A stretch of 64,000 nt of DNA. Source: Microbacterium salsuginis. Lineage in GTDB: Bacteria > Actinomycetota > Actinomycetes > Actinomycetales > Microbacteriaceae. A model generated the notes under the pieces. The model did no database searches, was not told the DNA's origin, and saw only the letters and a list, made by a program, of their open reading frames with translations. Of the stretch, positions 49,098-60,026 are shown piece after piece. The DNA lies in the NCBI RefSeq assembly GCF_012524205.1, contig NZ_JABACI010000004.1, positions 496,001-560,000 on the forward strand, written 5' to 3'. Every line of letters begins with the position of its first letter. Position 1 is the stretch's first letter. The position numbers and the translations under genes are program-made.

Positions 49098-52000
49098 ATG
49101 GGTCGATCCTCCGTGCGGGCAGCAGCGGTCGTCACACTCGCCGCACTGTTCACCGGTACCGCCACCGCCAGTTTCGGTGCAGCTCCGGAGGAGGTGAACA
49201 CACCCATTCCGATCGATTCGCCCTCGGGGCGATACATCGTGCTGCTGAAGGATGCCCCGCTTGCGACCTACGAGGGCGGCGAGAGCGGCATCCAGCGCAC
49301 CAAGCCCGACAAGGGCAAGCAGCTCGATGCGCACTCCGCGAACTCGCAGAAGTACATCGCGCACCTCAAGAAGGAGCAGCAGGACGTCGCGGCCGCAGCC
49401 GGCGTCGAGCCGGCCACGACCTACCAGGTCACGCTCAACGGCTTCAGCGCCGACCTCGACGGCGCAGAGGTGGCCAAGCTGCGCAGTGACAAGAGCGTGC
49501 TCGGCGTCTTCGCCGACGAAGTGCGTCATCCGGTCGCCGTCCCGTCGACCGAATTCCTCGGCCTCGGTGCGGGAGATGCCGGCACCGGTGGAGTGTGGGA
49601 TGCCGTGGGTGGTCTGGGGGAGGCGGGCAAGGGCGTCGTCGTGGGCGTGGTCGACACCGGCATCGCCGCCGACAACCCCTCGTTCGCGGGCGACGCGCTG
49701 AAGAAGAAGCCGGGCGCCACGCCGTACACCACCGGTGGTGACACCGTCGTGTTCGACAAGTCCGACGGAGGGCAGTTCCGCGGCACGATCATCACCGGTC
49801 AGGGCTGGAACAAGCACGACTACAACACCAAGCTCATCGGTGCCCGGTACTTCTCCGACGGCGCTGCCGCGGCCGGCTTCGACTTCAGCTACGACTACCT
49901 GTCGCCGCTCGACGGCGACGGCCACGGCTCGCACACCGCCAGCACCGCCGCCGGCAACTTCGGGGTCGAGGCATCCGTCGAAGGAATCGACTTCGGCAAG
50001 ATCTCGGGCGTCGCGCCGGCCGCCAAGGTGGCCGCATACAAGGCGTGCTATGTCGGCCCGGATGTGCTCGACACGGCCGACGACATCTGCGCCCTGAGCG
50101 ACCTGCTCTCGGCGATCGACCAGGCGGTCGCCGACGGCGTCGACGTCATCAACTACTCGATCGGCGGCGGCGCGGCCAAGACGGTGCTGCAGCCGGAGGA
50201 CATCTCGTTCTTCAACGCGGCCGCGGCGGGCGTGTTCGTCGCGGTGAGCGCCGGCAACGACGGCCCCGACTCGGTGACCGCCGACCACGCCTCGCCGTGG
50301 TACACCACGGTGGCGGCCTCGACGATCCCCACGTACGAGGGAACCGTTCAGCTCCCCGGCGGCTTCGAGGCCGTGGGCGCATCGGTCACGGTTCCGTTCG
50401 GCGAATCCCTCACCGGACCGACCGTCTACTCCGGTGACGTCGCTGCGGCGGGGGCCGCGCCGGAAGAGGCGGCCCTCTGCTTCCTGGGCACGCTCGACCC
50501 GGCGCAGGTGGCCGGAAAGATCGTGGTCTGCGACCGCGGCACCAACGCCCGCGTCGAGAAGTCGCAGGCGGTCGCCGAGGCCGGCGGAACGGGCATGATC
50601 CTCGTGAACGTCACGCCGGGCTCGCTCGACAACGACTTCCACTCGGTGCCCACCGTGCACATCGACGCGCAGCACCGCACGGCGCTGCTCGACTACGTGC
50701 GCAGCACCACCGACGCCACGGCCACCCTGGTGGGCGACAACGTCACGGGCGTCGAGACCCCGACCCCGCAGGTCGCCGGGTTCTCGAGCCGCGGACCGAT
50801 GCTCGCCGACGGCGCGGACGTGCTGAAGCCGGATGTCTCGGCTCCCGGCGTCGCGATCCTGGCAGCAACGCACAACGGGCCCAACGACGCGGCCACGTTC
50901 GGCTTCAAGTCGGGCACGTCGATGTCGTCGCCGCACGTCGCAGGTCTGGGCGCGCTGTACATCGGGGAGCGGCCGCTGGCGACGCCCGCCGAGATCAAGT
51001 CGGCGCTCATGACCACGGCCTACGACACGGTCAACGCCGACGACTCGGCCAACACCGATCCGTTCGCTCAGGGCGCCGGTCACGTCGACCCCACGAAGTA
51101 CTTCGAGCCGGGTCTGCTGTACCTGAACGGTCCGGCGGACTGGGCGGGATACCTGCAGGGCCTCGGCCTCGCGGACTTCGGAGTGGACCCGATCGACGGC
51201 AGCGACCTGAACCTCGCGTCGATCGCGATCGGCACCTTCCCCGGCCCGCAGACGGTGACGCGTTCGGTCACCTCGACGCAGGCCGGCACCTTCACGGCGT
51301 CGGTCGACGTGCCCGGGATGGACGTCACGGTCGAGCCCAGCACGCTGACGTTCGGCGCCGCCGGTGAGACGCAGCAGTTCACGGTCAGCTTCACCAAGGC
51401 CGATGCGCCCGTCGAGCAGTGGGCGACCGGGTTCCTGAACTGGACCTCGGGTGAGACCGAGGTGCGTTCGCCGATCGCCGTGTTCCCGGTCACCGCGGCC
51501 GCTCCGGCCCGCGTCGAGGGCTCCGGTGCCGAGGGCAGCCTCGACATCGAGGTCACGCCGGGCATCTCGGGTGAGCTCCCGCTGAACCTGGCCGGTCTCA
51601 CGCCCGAGACGGTCGAGATCGACGGCAACGAGACCACCGGTGCTGACAACGACGGTGTGACGAACGTGCTGATCGAGGTCGTCGAGGGCACCGAGTTCGC
51701 CCGGTTCGCTCTCGACTCGGCCGACGACACCGGCTCGGACCTCGACCTCTCTGTCTATCGAGTGGTCAGCCCGACCGACCTGCGGTACTACGAGGTCTGG
51801 CAGTCCGCGTCGGCATCCGCCGACGAGGCCGTCGAGCTCGTCGCTCCGACCGCGGGGTACTACCTGCTCTCGGCCGACGTGTACTCGTTCACGGCGCCGT
51901 TCACCTGGACGGCGACATCGGCATTGGTCACGCCGGGTGGAGTCGGATCGCTGACCGCGACCCCGAACCCGCTCCCGGTGACCGAGGCCGTTCCCACGCA

Positions 52001-52103
52001 GTACGCGCTGTCGTGGTCGGGCCTCGAGACCGGCAGCTACCTGGGCGTCGTGCGCTACGGCGACTCGCAGGTGCGCACGATCGTCTCGGTCGACGTGCCG
52101 TAG
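49098..52103 (+). CDS. secreted subtilisin-like serine protease (S8) with PA insert
   Basis: The 1001-aa exported protease starts with a signal peptide (RSSVRAAAVVTLAALFTGTATASFGAA). An I9 propeptide follows (YIVLLKDAPLATYE...VTLNGFSADLDG, about 38-130). The catalytic triad is Asp186 (VVDTGIAADN), His279 (GHGSHTAST) and Ser608 (GTSMSSPHVAG). A PA domain is inserted between His and Ser (about 445-545, KIVVCDRGTNARVEKSQ). C-terminal fibronectin/Ig-like domains fill residues 690-1001. It is expected to degrade extracellular proteins. ATG 49098 is supported by GGAGG 7 nt upstream. Confidence 0.95.
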   Translation: MGRSSVRAAAVVTLAALFTGTATASFGAAPEEVNTPIPIDSPSGRYIVLLKDAPLATYEGGESGIQRTKPDKGKQLDAHSANSQKYIAHLKKEQQDVAAAAGVEPATTYQVTLNGFSADLDGAEVAKLRSDKSVLGVFADEVRHPVAVPSTEFLGLGAGDAGTGGVWDAVGGLGEAGKGVVVGVVDTGIAADNPSFAGDALKKKPGATPYTTGGDTVVFDKSDGGQFRGTIITGQGWNKHDYNTKLIGARYFSDGAAAAGFDFSYDYLSPLDGDGHGSHTASTAAGNFGVEASVEGIDFGKISGVAPAAKVAAYKACYVGPDVLDTADDICALSDLLSAIDQAVADGVDVINYSIGGGAAKTVLQPEDISFFNAAAAGVFVAVSAGNDGPDSVTADHASPWYTTVAASTIPTYEGTVQLPGGFEAVGASVTVPFGESLTGPTVYSGDVAAAGAAPEEAALCFLGTLDPAQVAGKIVVCDRGTNARVEKSQAVAEAGGTGMILVNVTPGSLDNDFHSVPTVHIDAQHRTALLDYVRSTTDATATLVGDNVTGVETPTPQVAGFSSRGPMLADGADVLKPDVSAPGVAILAATHNGPNDAATFGFKSGTSMSSPHVAGLGALYIGERPLATPAEIKSALMTTAYDTVNADDSANTDPFAQGAGHVDPTKYFEPGLLYLNGPADWAGYLQGLGLADFGVDPIDGSDLNLASIAIGTFPGPQTVTRSVTSTQAGTFTASVDVPGMDVTVEPSTLTFGAAGETQQFTVSFTKADAPVEQWATGFLNWTSGETEVRSPIAVFPVTAAAPARVEGSGAEGSLDIEVTPGISGELPLNLAGLTPETVEIDGNETTGADNDGVTNVLIEVVEGTEFARFALDSADDTGSDLDLSVYRVVSPTDLRYYEVWQSASASADEAVELVAPTAGYYLLSADVYSFTAPFTWTATSALVTPGGVGSLTATPNPLPVTEAVPTQYALSWSGLETGSYLGVVRYGDSQVRTIVSVDVP

Positions 52104-52116
52104 AGGTCAGGTGAGA

Positions 52117-52150
52117 AAGAGGCGCCCGGGCTTCGGCCCGGGCGCCTCTT
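52117..52150. terminator. strong bidirectional terminator
   Basis: AAGAGGCGCCCGGGC (52117-52131), loop TTCG and GCCCGGGCGCCTCTT (52136-52150) form a perfect 15-bp stem with a stable tetraloop between convergent genes. Confidence 0.88.
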
Positions 52151-52211
52151 CGTGTGCGCGACGAGCGCAGTCCTGGGCGGGCGAGACACCCGCCCGCGGC
52201 AGCAGACGCGG

Positions 52212-53234
52212 CTACACGCGCCGGCGGCGGCGAGTGAGCCGCACCGCGGGAAGCGGGGGCGCCGGGATGCGCTCGTCGCCGTGGTCGACGACCCGGCCGA
52301 ATCGGGCGGGCGCCCCATCGGCAGCATCCGCCGACCCCTCGGCCTCCCATGCCTCGCGTGCGTCGGCGATCTCTTCGTGCGAGCGCGCGACGAAGTTCCA
52401 CCACATCACGATGTCGTCCTCGAACGGCTCTCCGCCGAGCAGGAACAGGGTGGCGCCCGTGGTGCTCTCGACGACCACGTCGTCGCGCTGGAGCCCGAGG
52501 TAGAGCAGGTGGGCGGTGTCGAGTGGGGTGGATGCCACGGCAGCCTCGCCCTCGACCGCGATGAGCGCGTGCTCCCACGCCGGGTTCAAAGGCACGCGCA
52601 CGCTCGAGCCCGCGGGGATGCGCAGCTCGGCTCCGACGATCGGCGTGTACGTGCTGGCGGGGGAGCTGACGCCGGCAAGCTCCCCCATGACGACGGTCGC
52701 GCCGCCGGGCTCACCGGTGATCGCCTCGAGCTCCACGTCGGGCAGCACGGCGTGCTGCTCGAAAGCGGGCGGACCATGTCGCCGCGACTCGGGCAGCGCG
52801 ACCCACAGCTGCAGTGCGTCGAGGGGCGTGGCATCCTGTCCCACGGAGTATTCGGAGTGAGCGATGCCCGCGCCGCTCGTCATGAGGTTGAGCGCACCGC
52901 GGCGCACGACCACGTCGCTGCCGACGGTGTCACGGTGCCGCACCTCGCCGATGTACGGCCAGGTCACGGTCTGCAGGCCGATGTGGGGATGCGGCTCGAC
53001 GCGCATGCGCGCCTCCTGCGGGCCGAACCGATCGAGGAAGCACCACGCGCCCACGAGCGGCAGCTCTCGCTGCGGCAGCGAGCGGCGCACCGACATCGCC
53101 CGCACGCCGCCGAGGGGCACGTCGCGGCTCTCGAGCACAAGCGTGCGCGGCCCCGAGCACTCGGCGGGACCGGCGATCTCGGCCGCATCGGGGTTCAGTC
53201 CGCCGGCCGTCGAGTCGACGTCGAGCCGCGTCAT
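52212..53234 (-). CDS. pirin family protein
   Basis: The 340-aa bicupin protein has the pirin metal-site pattern HPHIGLQTVTWPYIGEVRHRDTVG (His residues near 83-101) and MTSGAGIAHSEYS. A second cupin half follows, with PLNPAWEHALIAVEGEA. Pirins bind iron and some oxidise quercetin; others act as redox-sensitive regulators. Its start is one base away from the stop of the acetyltransferase gene upstream, so the two are co-transcribed. The extended C-terminus (EEIADAREAWEAEG) is typical of actinobacterial members. Confidence 0.93.
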   Translation of the reverse strand: MTRLDVDSTAGGLNPDAAEIAGPAECSGPRTLVLESRDVPLGGVRAMSVRRSLPQRELPLVGAWCFLDRFGPQEARMRVEPHPHIGLQTVTWPYIGEVRHRDTVGSDVVVRRGALNLMTSGAGIAHSEYSVGQDATPLDALQLWVALPESRRHGPPAFEQHAVLPDVELEAITGEPGGATVVMGELAGVSSPASTYTPIVGAELRIPAGSSVRVPLNPAWEHALIAVEGEAAVASTPLDTAHLLYLGLQRDDVVVESTTGATLFLLGGEPFEDDIVMWWNFVARSHEEIADAREAWEAEGSADAADGAPARFGRVVDHGDERIPAPPLPAVRLTRRRRRV

Positions 53235-53235
53235 G

Positions 53236-53562
53236 TCAGGGTGCGCTGACCCGCGACGGCCAGTGGATGTCGAGTCCCGGCACCTCGTTGTCCTGCAGGT
53301 AGCGCACGACGACCGGGCACAGCGGCACGACGGTCTCGCCGCGACGTGCGGAGTCGGCCATCGCCTCGCCCACCACGATCTGCGCGAGTCCGCGGCCGCG
53401 GAACGCGGGATCGACCTCGGTGTGCGGGTAGCGGTAGCGGCCGCGGGCATCGACCGAGAACTCGGTGAACCCGGCGAGCGTCTCGCCCACCCGCACCTCG
53501 TAGCGGCTCTCGTCGTCGTCGCGGCGGACAGTGATCTCGTCTTCCGAGGCTGGCATCGGCAT
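53236..53562 (-). CDS. GNAT-related small N-acetyltransferase (Acetyltransf_CG type)
   Basis: The 108-aa protein is a compact GNAT: RYEVRVGETLAGFTEF, then YRYPHTEVDPAFRGRGLAQIVVGEAMADSARRG, where HTEVDPAFRGRGLA is the CoA-binding P-loop, and VVPLCPVVVRYLQDNE. The family (YidJ/NATD1-like) has no well-defined substrate. It lies directly upstream of the pirin gene on the same strand and diverges from the DUF3516 helicase gene. Confidence 0.92.
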   Translation of the reverse strand: MPMPASEDEITVRRDDDESRYEVRVGETLAGFTEFSVDARGRYRYPHTEVDPAFRGRGLAQIVVGEAMADSARRGETVVPLCPVVVRYLQDNEVPGLDIHWPSRVSAP

Positions 53563-53648
53563 CCCTTCGTCGTCTGTCCCAACGTAGGCGGGGGCCCGGG
53601 TGTTCCGCCAGCGTCGCGGCTCCGCGCGGCAGTCGCATCGGCACCTGG

Positions 53649-53654
53649 CAGACT
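53649..53654 (+). promoter_or_regulatory. possible leaderless -10 box of the helicase gene
   Basis: CAGACT keeps the A and T of the -10 consensus and is followed by CGGACG (6 nt) and ATG 53661. No ribosome site is present. Confidence 0.35.
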
Positions 53655-53660
53655 CGGACG

Positions 53661-56192
53661 ATGCCGCTCTCGCTCCTGGACGCCGTGCCGCGCGATGCGG
53701 ATGCCGACGCGGCGTACAGCGGGTTCGTCGAATGGGCCGCCGATCGCGGCCTGTCGCTGTACCCCGCGCAGGACGAGGCGATCATCGAGATCGTGTCGGG
53801 ATCGCACGTGATCCTGTCGACGCCGACGGGCACCGGCAAGTCCCTCGTGGCGGTCGCGGCGCACGCGGCGGCGCTGGCGCAAGGCGGCCGCACGTACTAC
53901 ACGGCGCCCATCAAAGCGCTGGTGAGCGAGAAGTTCTTCGCCCTCGTCGAGATCTTCGGCGCGGCGAACGTGGGCATGGTGACGGGGGATTCCGCGGTGA
54001 ATCCGGATGCCGCGATCGTGTGCTGCACGGCAGAGATCCTGGCCAACCTCGCCCTGCGCCAGGGCGCCGACGCGCACGTCGACCAGGTCGTGATGGACGA
54101 GTTCCACTACTACGGCGACCCCGAACGGGGCTGGGCGTGGCAGGTGCCGCTGCTGCTCCTGCCGCGCGCGCAGTTCGTGCTGATGTCGGCGACGCTCGGC
54201 GATGTGACCGCGATCGCCGAGGACCTGGAACGCCGCACCGGTCGCGCGGTCGCGCGTGTGACCGGTGTCGAACGCCCGGTGCCGCTGCACTTCTCGTACG
54301 CCCGCACGCCGATCCACGAGACCGTCGAGGAGCTGCTGCACACCGGGCAGTCGCCGATCTACGTCGTGCACTTCTCCCAGGCCGCGGCGATGGAGCGCGC
54401 GCAGGCGCTGTCGTCGATCCGCATCGTCTCGCGCGAGCAGCGCGACGAGATCGCCGACGCGATCGGCGGATTCCGGTTCACCACGGCTTTCGGCCGCACT
54501 CTCTCGCGCTACGTCCGCGCCGGGATCGGCGTGCACCACGCGGGCATGCTGCCGCGATACCGGCGCCTGGTCGAGACTCTCGCGCAGCGCGGGCTCCTCC
54601 GCGTGATCTGCGGCACCGACACGCTCGGCGTCGGCATCAACGTGCCGATCCGCACGGTCCTCATCACGGCGCTGTCGAAGTACGACGGCACCCGGATGCG
54701 GCAGCTGAGCGCCCGCGAGTTCCACCAGATCTCGGGGCGTGCAGGGCGAGCCGGGTTCGACACCGCCGGAACCGTCGTCGTGATGGCGCCGGAGTGGGAG
54801 ATCGAGAACGAGTCCGCGCTGCGCAAGGCCGGCGACGACGCGGCCAAGCGCAAGAAGATCGTACGCAAGAAGGCCCCGGCCGGCGTCGTCAACTGGGGCC
54901 TCGGCTCGTTCGAGCGCCTCGTCGACGCCGAGCCCGAGCCGCTCGTGCCGCAGCTGCAGCTGACCGCGGCGATGCTCATCAACGTCATCGCGCGCGGCGG
55001 CGACGTGTTCGGGAACGTCCGCTCGCTCGTCTTCGACAACCACGAGCCTCGGGCGCGCAAGTACGAGCTCGCCCGGCGGGCGATCGCGATCTTCCGCACC
55101 CTGGTGACGGCCGGTGTGGTCGAGATCGGCTCGCTCGAGACTCCGGATGCCGGTGCCCCCGGCATCCGTCTCACCGTCGATCTGCAGCCGAACTTCGCCC
55201 TCAACCAGCCGCTGTCGCCCTTCGCGCTCGCCGCGATCGGGCTGCTCGACCCGGAGGGCTCCGAGGGAGGAGCCGGGACCGGGCACTACGCGCTCGACGT
55301 CGTGAGCATCATCGAGGCGACGCTCGACGATCCGCGGCCCGTGCTGTCGCAGCAGCAGTTCCGCGCGCGGGGCGAGGCGGTGGCCGCGATGAAGCAGGAC
55401 GGCCTCGATTATGACGAGCGCATGGCGCTGCTCGAAGAGGTGACGTACCCGAAGCCGCTCGAGGAGCTGCTCGCCCAGTCGTTCGAGGTCTTCGCGTCGA
55501 GTCAGCCGTGGATCCGCGACTTCGAACTGTCGCCCAAGTCCGTCGTGCGCGACATGTTCGAGCGGGCGCTGTCGTTCTCGGAGCTCATCTCGCTCTACCA
55601 GCTCGCGCGAAGCGAGGGCCTGGTGCTGCGCTACCTGTCGGACGCCTACCGCGCGATCCGGCAGACGGTGCCCGCCGAGGCGCAGACCGAGGAGCTGCAC
55701 GACCTCGTCGCGTGGCTCGGCGAAGTGGTGCGCCAGGTCGATTCGAGCCTCGTCGACGAGTGGGAGTCGCTCATCAATCCCGTCGACGACCCGTCGGCCC
55801 CGGTAGTGCCGCCCGCGCCTCCGTCGGTGCTCACGAACCGGCGCGCGTTCGGTGTGCTGGTGCGCAACGAGCTGTTCCGCCGCGTGCAGCTGGCCGCCCT
55901 GCAGCGCGACGACGAGCTCGTCGAGCTGGACCCCGACGCCGGCTGGCCGGAGGCCCTCGACGCGTACTTCGACGAGCACGACGAGATCCTCACCGGCGGG
56001 GCGGCGCGCTCGCCGCGACTCGTGACGGTCGATGAACAGGCGGCTGTGGCATCCGGTGTCTGGCGGGTCGAGCAGACGATCGACGACCCCGAGGGCCACC
56101 ACGACTGGCGGATCCGCGGGGTCGTCGACCTCGCCGCATCGGAGGAGTCCGGCACGGCTGTCGTGCAGGTCACCGAGGTCGTGCGGCTGTAG
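53661..56192 (+). CDS. DEAD/DEAH helicase with DUF3516 domain
   Basis: The 843-aa superfamily-2 helicase has Walker A ILSTPTGTGKSLVAVAAHAAA (about 54-74), motif Ia YTAPIKALVSEKF, the DExH box VMDEFHYYGDPERGW, SATLGD, and the C-terminal RecA domain with VHHAGMLPRYRRLVE and GTDTLGVGINVPIRTV plus QISGRAGRAGFD. The remaining ~400 residues form the DUF3516 region. Such proteins are found across Actinobacteria, are annotated as RNA helicases, and are related to Ski2/HelY. ATG 53661 may be leaderless. Confidence 0.93.
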   Translation: MPLSLLDAVPRDADADAAYSGFVEWAADRGLSLYPAQDEAIIEIVSGSHVILSTPTGTGKSLVAVAAHAAALAQGGRTYYTAPIKALVSEKFFALVEIFGAANVGMVTGDSAVNPDAAIVCCTAEILANLALRQGADAHVDQVVMDEFHYYGDPERGWAWQVPLLLLPRAQFVLMSATLGDVTAIAEDLERRTGRAVARVTGVERPVPLHFSYARTPIHETVEELLHTGQSPIYVVHFSQAAAMERAQALSSIRIVSREQRDEIADAIGGFRFTTAFGRTLSRYVRAGIGVHHAGMLPRYRRLVETLAQRGLLRVICGTDTLGVGINVPIRTVLITALSKYDGTRMRQLSAREFHQISGRAGRAGFDTAGTVVVMAPEWEIENESALRKAGDDAAKRKKIVRKKAPAGVVNWGLGSFERLVDAEPEPLVPQLQLTAAMLINVIARGGDVFGNVRSLVFDNHEPRARKYELARRAIAIFRTLVTAGVVEIGSLETPDAGAPGIRLTVDLQPNFALNQPLSPFALAAIGLLDPEGSEGGAGTGHYALDVVSIIEATLDDPRPVLSQQQFRARGEAVAAMKQDGLDYDERMALLEEVTYPKPLEELLAQSFEVFASSQPWIRDFELSPKSVVRDMFERALSFSELISLYQLARSEGLVLRYLSDAYRAIRQTVPAEAQTEELHDLVAWLGEVVRQVDSSLVDEWESLINPVDDPSAPVVPPAPPSVLTNRRAFGVLVRNELFRRVQLAALQRDDELVELDPDAGWPEALDAYFDEHDEILTGGAARSPRLVTVDEQAAVASGVWRVEQTIDDPEGHHDWRIRGVVDLAASEESGTAVVQVTEVVRL

Positions 56193-56226
56193 GCCTTCGC
56201 GTGTGCACGTGCGCGCGGACCGGGGG

Positions 56227-57099
56227 TCAGCCGAGTCCGAGACCTCCGTCGGTGGAGAGCACCTGCCCCACCACCCATGCGCCGGCAGGGGTCGCGAGCC
56301 ACGCGATCAGCCGGGCCGGGTCGTCCGGCTGCCCGTAGCGGCCGAACGGCGTCGCCCGCATCCACGCCTCGATCTCGTCGAGCGGCCGGTCCGTCGTCCC
56401 GGGGTCGAGGTACCCGGTGTTCACCGGGCCCGGGTCGATCGTGTTGAGGATGATGCCGAGGTCGAGCAGCTCCGCGGCCACGGTCTTGGTCAGACCCGCG
56501 AGCACCGACTTGCTCGCGGCATACGCGACCTCGCCGCGCATCGGGCCGTGGATCTGTCCCGACGTCATCCAGAAGACCCGGCCGGTCGGCTCGGCGAACG
56601 GCTCGCTGCGCCCGATCCGCTCGCCGGGTCGCGAGTCGCTGCGATCGCCTCCGTGCAGGGCCGCGAATTCGCGCGTGAGGAGCAGGGTCGAGCGGGCGTT
56701 GGCCTGCCAGAACGCGTCGAGCCGATCGGCGGTCATGTCGAGGATCGAGCCGTCGTCGCCCGACTTCGCGTGGTTGCACACGAGGATGTCGAGCCTGCCG
56801 GTGAGGGCGCGTGCGGCCTCGATGACGAGGGGAACGGATGCCGCGTCCCGCAGATCCGCGCCGATGTCGCCGAGCGACGCGCTCGGCGTGAGCTCGTCGC
56901 GGAGCCCGCCGCGGACGGCGTCGAGGTCGTCACCGCCCCACGGGAGGTCGGTGTCGTGCGGGCGGTAGTGGTGGATGAACACGTCGGCGCCGAGCCGCGC
57001 GAACTGCGTGGCGACGGCGAAGCCGATGCCGCGACGGCGCGAGACGCCTGTGACGAGAGCGGTCTTGCCGCGCAGCGGCAGGGAGGTCGAGGGGAACAT
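56227..57099 (-). CDS. SDR family oxidoreductase
   Basis: The 290-aa NAD(P)-dependent short-chain dehydrogenase has TGVSRRRGIGFAVATQFARLGADVF (nucleotide motif near 17-25), the NHAK strand, the catalytic Ser in FWMTSGQ, and Tyr/Lys in AYAASKS. The C-terminus PVNTGYLDPG and VVGQVLSTDGGLGLG are standard. An unusual ~20-residue stretch (about 150-168, containing DRSDSRPGERIGRSEP) separates the helix ending AALHGG from the active-site strand and looks like an insertion. ATG 57099 follows AAAGG. The substrate is unknown. Confidence 0.88.
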   Translation of the reverse strand: MFPSTSLPLRGKTALVTGVSRRRGIGFAVATQFARLGADVFIHHYRPHDTDLPWGGDDLDAVRGGLRDELTPSASLGDIGADLRDAASVPLVIEAARALTGRLDILVCNHAKSGDDGSILDMTADRLDAFWQANARSTLLLTREFAALHGGDRSDSRPGERIGRSEPFAEPTGRVFWMTSGQIHGPMRGEVAYAASKSVLAGLTKTVAAELLDLGIILNTIDPGPVNTGYLDPGTTDRPLDEIEAWMRATPFGRYGQPDDPARLIAWLATPAGAWVVGQVLSTDGGLGLG

Positions 57100-57130
57100 G
57101 CGATGCCTTTCGAGGTGCCCCGGGTTGTGT

Positions 57131-57187
57131 GCCCACGCGCCCCGAGGCTCCGCGCATCGCGCCAGCGATGCGTGGAGAGGGCGTGGG
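57131..57187. repeat. family-B palindromic repeat, intergenic copy
   Basis: This 57-bp element begins GCCCACGCGCCCCGAGGCTC and ends in GGCGTGGG. It matches the reverse complement of 57683-57739 at 47 of 57 positions. It lies in the gap between the SDR and DUF1697 genes. Confidence 0.85.
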
Positions 57188-57304
57188 GAGCATCCGGAAT
57201 CTGTGCGCAGAACGCGCGATGGTGACGGAGGCGCGGTCACAGGCATTGCATGCAGACGACGATAACGGATGCTTGGGCCCCGTCGCATCCGGAATGATGG
57301 CGGG

Positions 57305-57901
57305 ATGCCGACCTATGTGGCTTTCCTGCGCGCGATCAACCTCGGGGCGAAGCGGGTGTTCCCGAAGGGCGACATCCGACGGGTCGTCGAGGAGGCCGGG
57401 TTCACCGACGTCGAGACGCACATCAACACCGGCAACGTGCGACTGTCCACGCCGATGCGCTCCCGCGCCAAGATCGAGGCCGCGCTCGAGAAGGCGTTCG
57501 CCGCCGATCGGGGGTTCGAGGTGCCGACGATGGTGTTCACGACCACCGAGCTCGCCGCGATCGCGCGGGAGGCGAGGAAGCTCAGCGACGAGCGTCCCGG
57601 GCTCGCGCGGCACTACGTCTATCTGATGAAGGACGAGCTGCCTGACGAGACCGTGGCGCGGATCGCGTCGCTCGCGAGCGTCCCCACGGCCCCTCCACTC
57701 GCCGCTGGCGCGTCGAGCGGAGCCTCCGGCCGCGTGGGCCCAGCCGGAGAGGTCGTCGTGCGTGGACGCGCGGCTCACGCACTGCTCGGACCCGGTTATC
57801 AGACCGGGTCGGTCGATCCGCTGAACGCGGCCAAGCTGCTCGGCGTCGCGACCAACCGCAACCTCACCGTCATCACGGCGCTCGCGGCGAAGTGGTGCTG
57901 A
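57305..57901 (+). CDS. DUF1697 protein with in-frame repeat insert
   Basis: This is a 198-aa protein of the DUF1697 family. Landmarks are YVAFLRAINLGAKRVFPKGDIRRVVEEAGFTDVETHINTGNVRLST, VPTMVFTTTELAAI and, near the C-terminus, VVVRGRAAHALLGPG and RNLTVITALA. Family function is unknown. Residues about 127-145 (PTAPPLAAGASSGASGRVGP) are encoded by the 57-bp family-B palindromic element (57683-57739). They expand the loop before the VVVRGR strand while keeping the frame. ATG 57305 is chosen by family alignment. Confidence 0.88.
   Translation: MPTYVAFLRAINLGAKRVFPKGDIRRVVEEAGFTDVETHINTGNVRLSTPMRSRAKIEAALEKAFAADRGFEVPTMVFTTTELAAIAREARKLSDERPGLARHYVYLMKDELPDETVARIASLASVPTAPPLAAGASSGASGRVGPAGEVVVRGRAAHALLGPGYQTGSVDPLNAAKLLGVATNRNLTVITALAAKWC
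57683..57739. repeat. family-B palindromic repeat inside the DUF1697 gene
   Basis: This is a 57-bp copy in the opposite orientation to 57131-57187, from CCCACGGCCCCTCC to GCCGCGTGGGC. Its length is 19 codons exactly, so the reading frame is preserved. Confidence 0.85.
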
Positions 57902-57982
57902 CGTCGTCTCCTCCCCAGACAGCGGGCCCGGCCACGTCTCCACGGACGAGTCGGCGGGGGACTGATCGTCGGACGCCGCGGT

Positions 57983-57988
57983 TACCCT
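57983..57988 (+). promoter_or_regulatory. leaderless -10 box of recQ
   Basis: TACCCT is followed by GGATCGG (7 nt) and GTG 57996. Confidence 0.5.
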
Positions 57989-57995
57989 GGATCGG

Positions 57996-60011
<2,016 letters not shown>

Positions 60012-60026
60012 CGCCTGCGGGCGAGG

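Noticed and set aside
52212..56102. 1296-residue minus-strand open frame extending the pirin frame across the DUF3516 helicase gene
   Set aside because: Only the 52212-53234 part is pirin; the rest is antisense to a clear helicase and has shadow composition.
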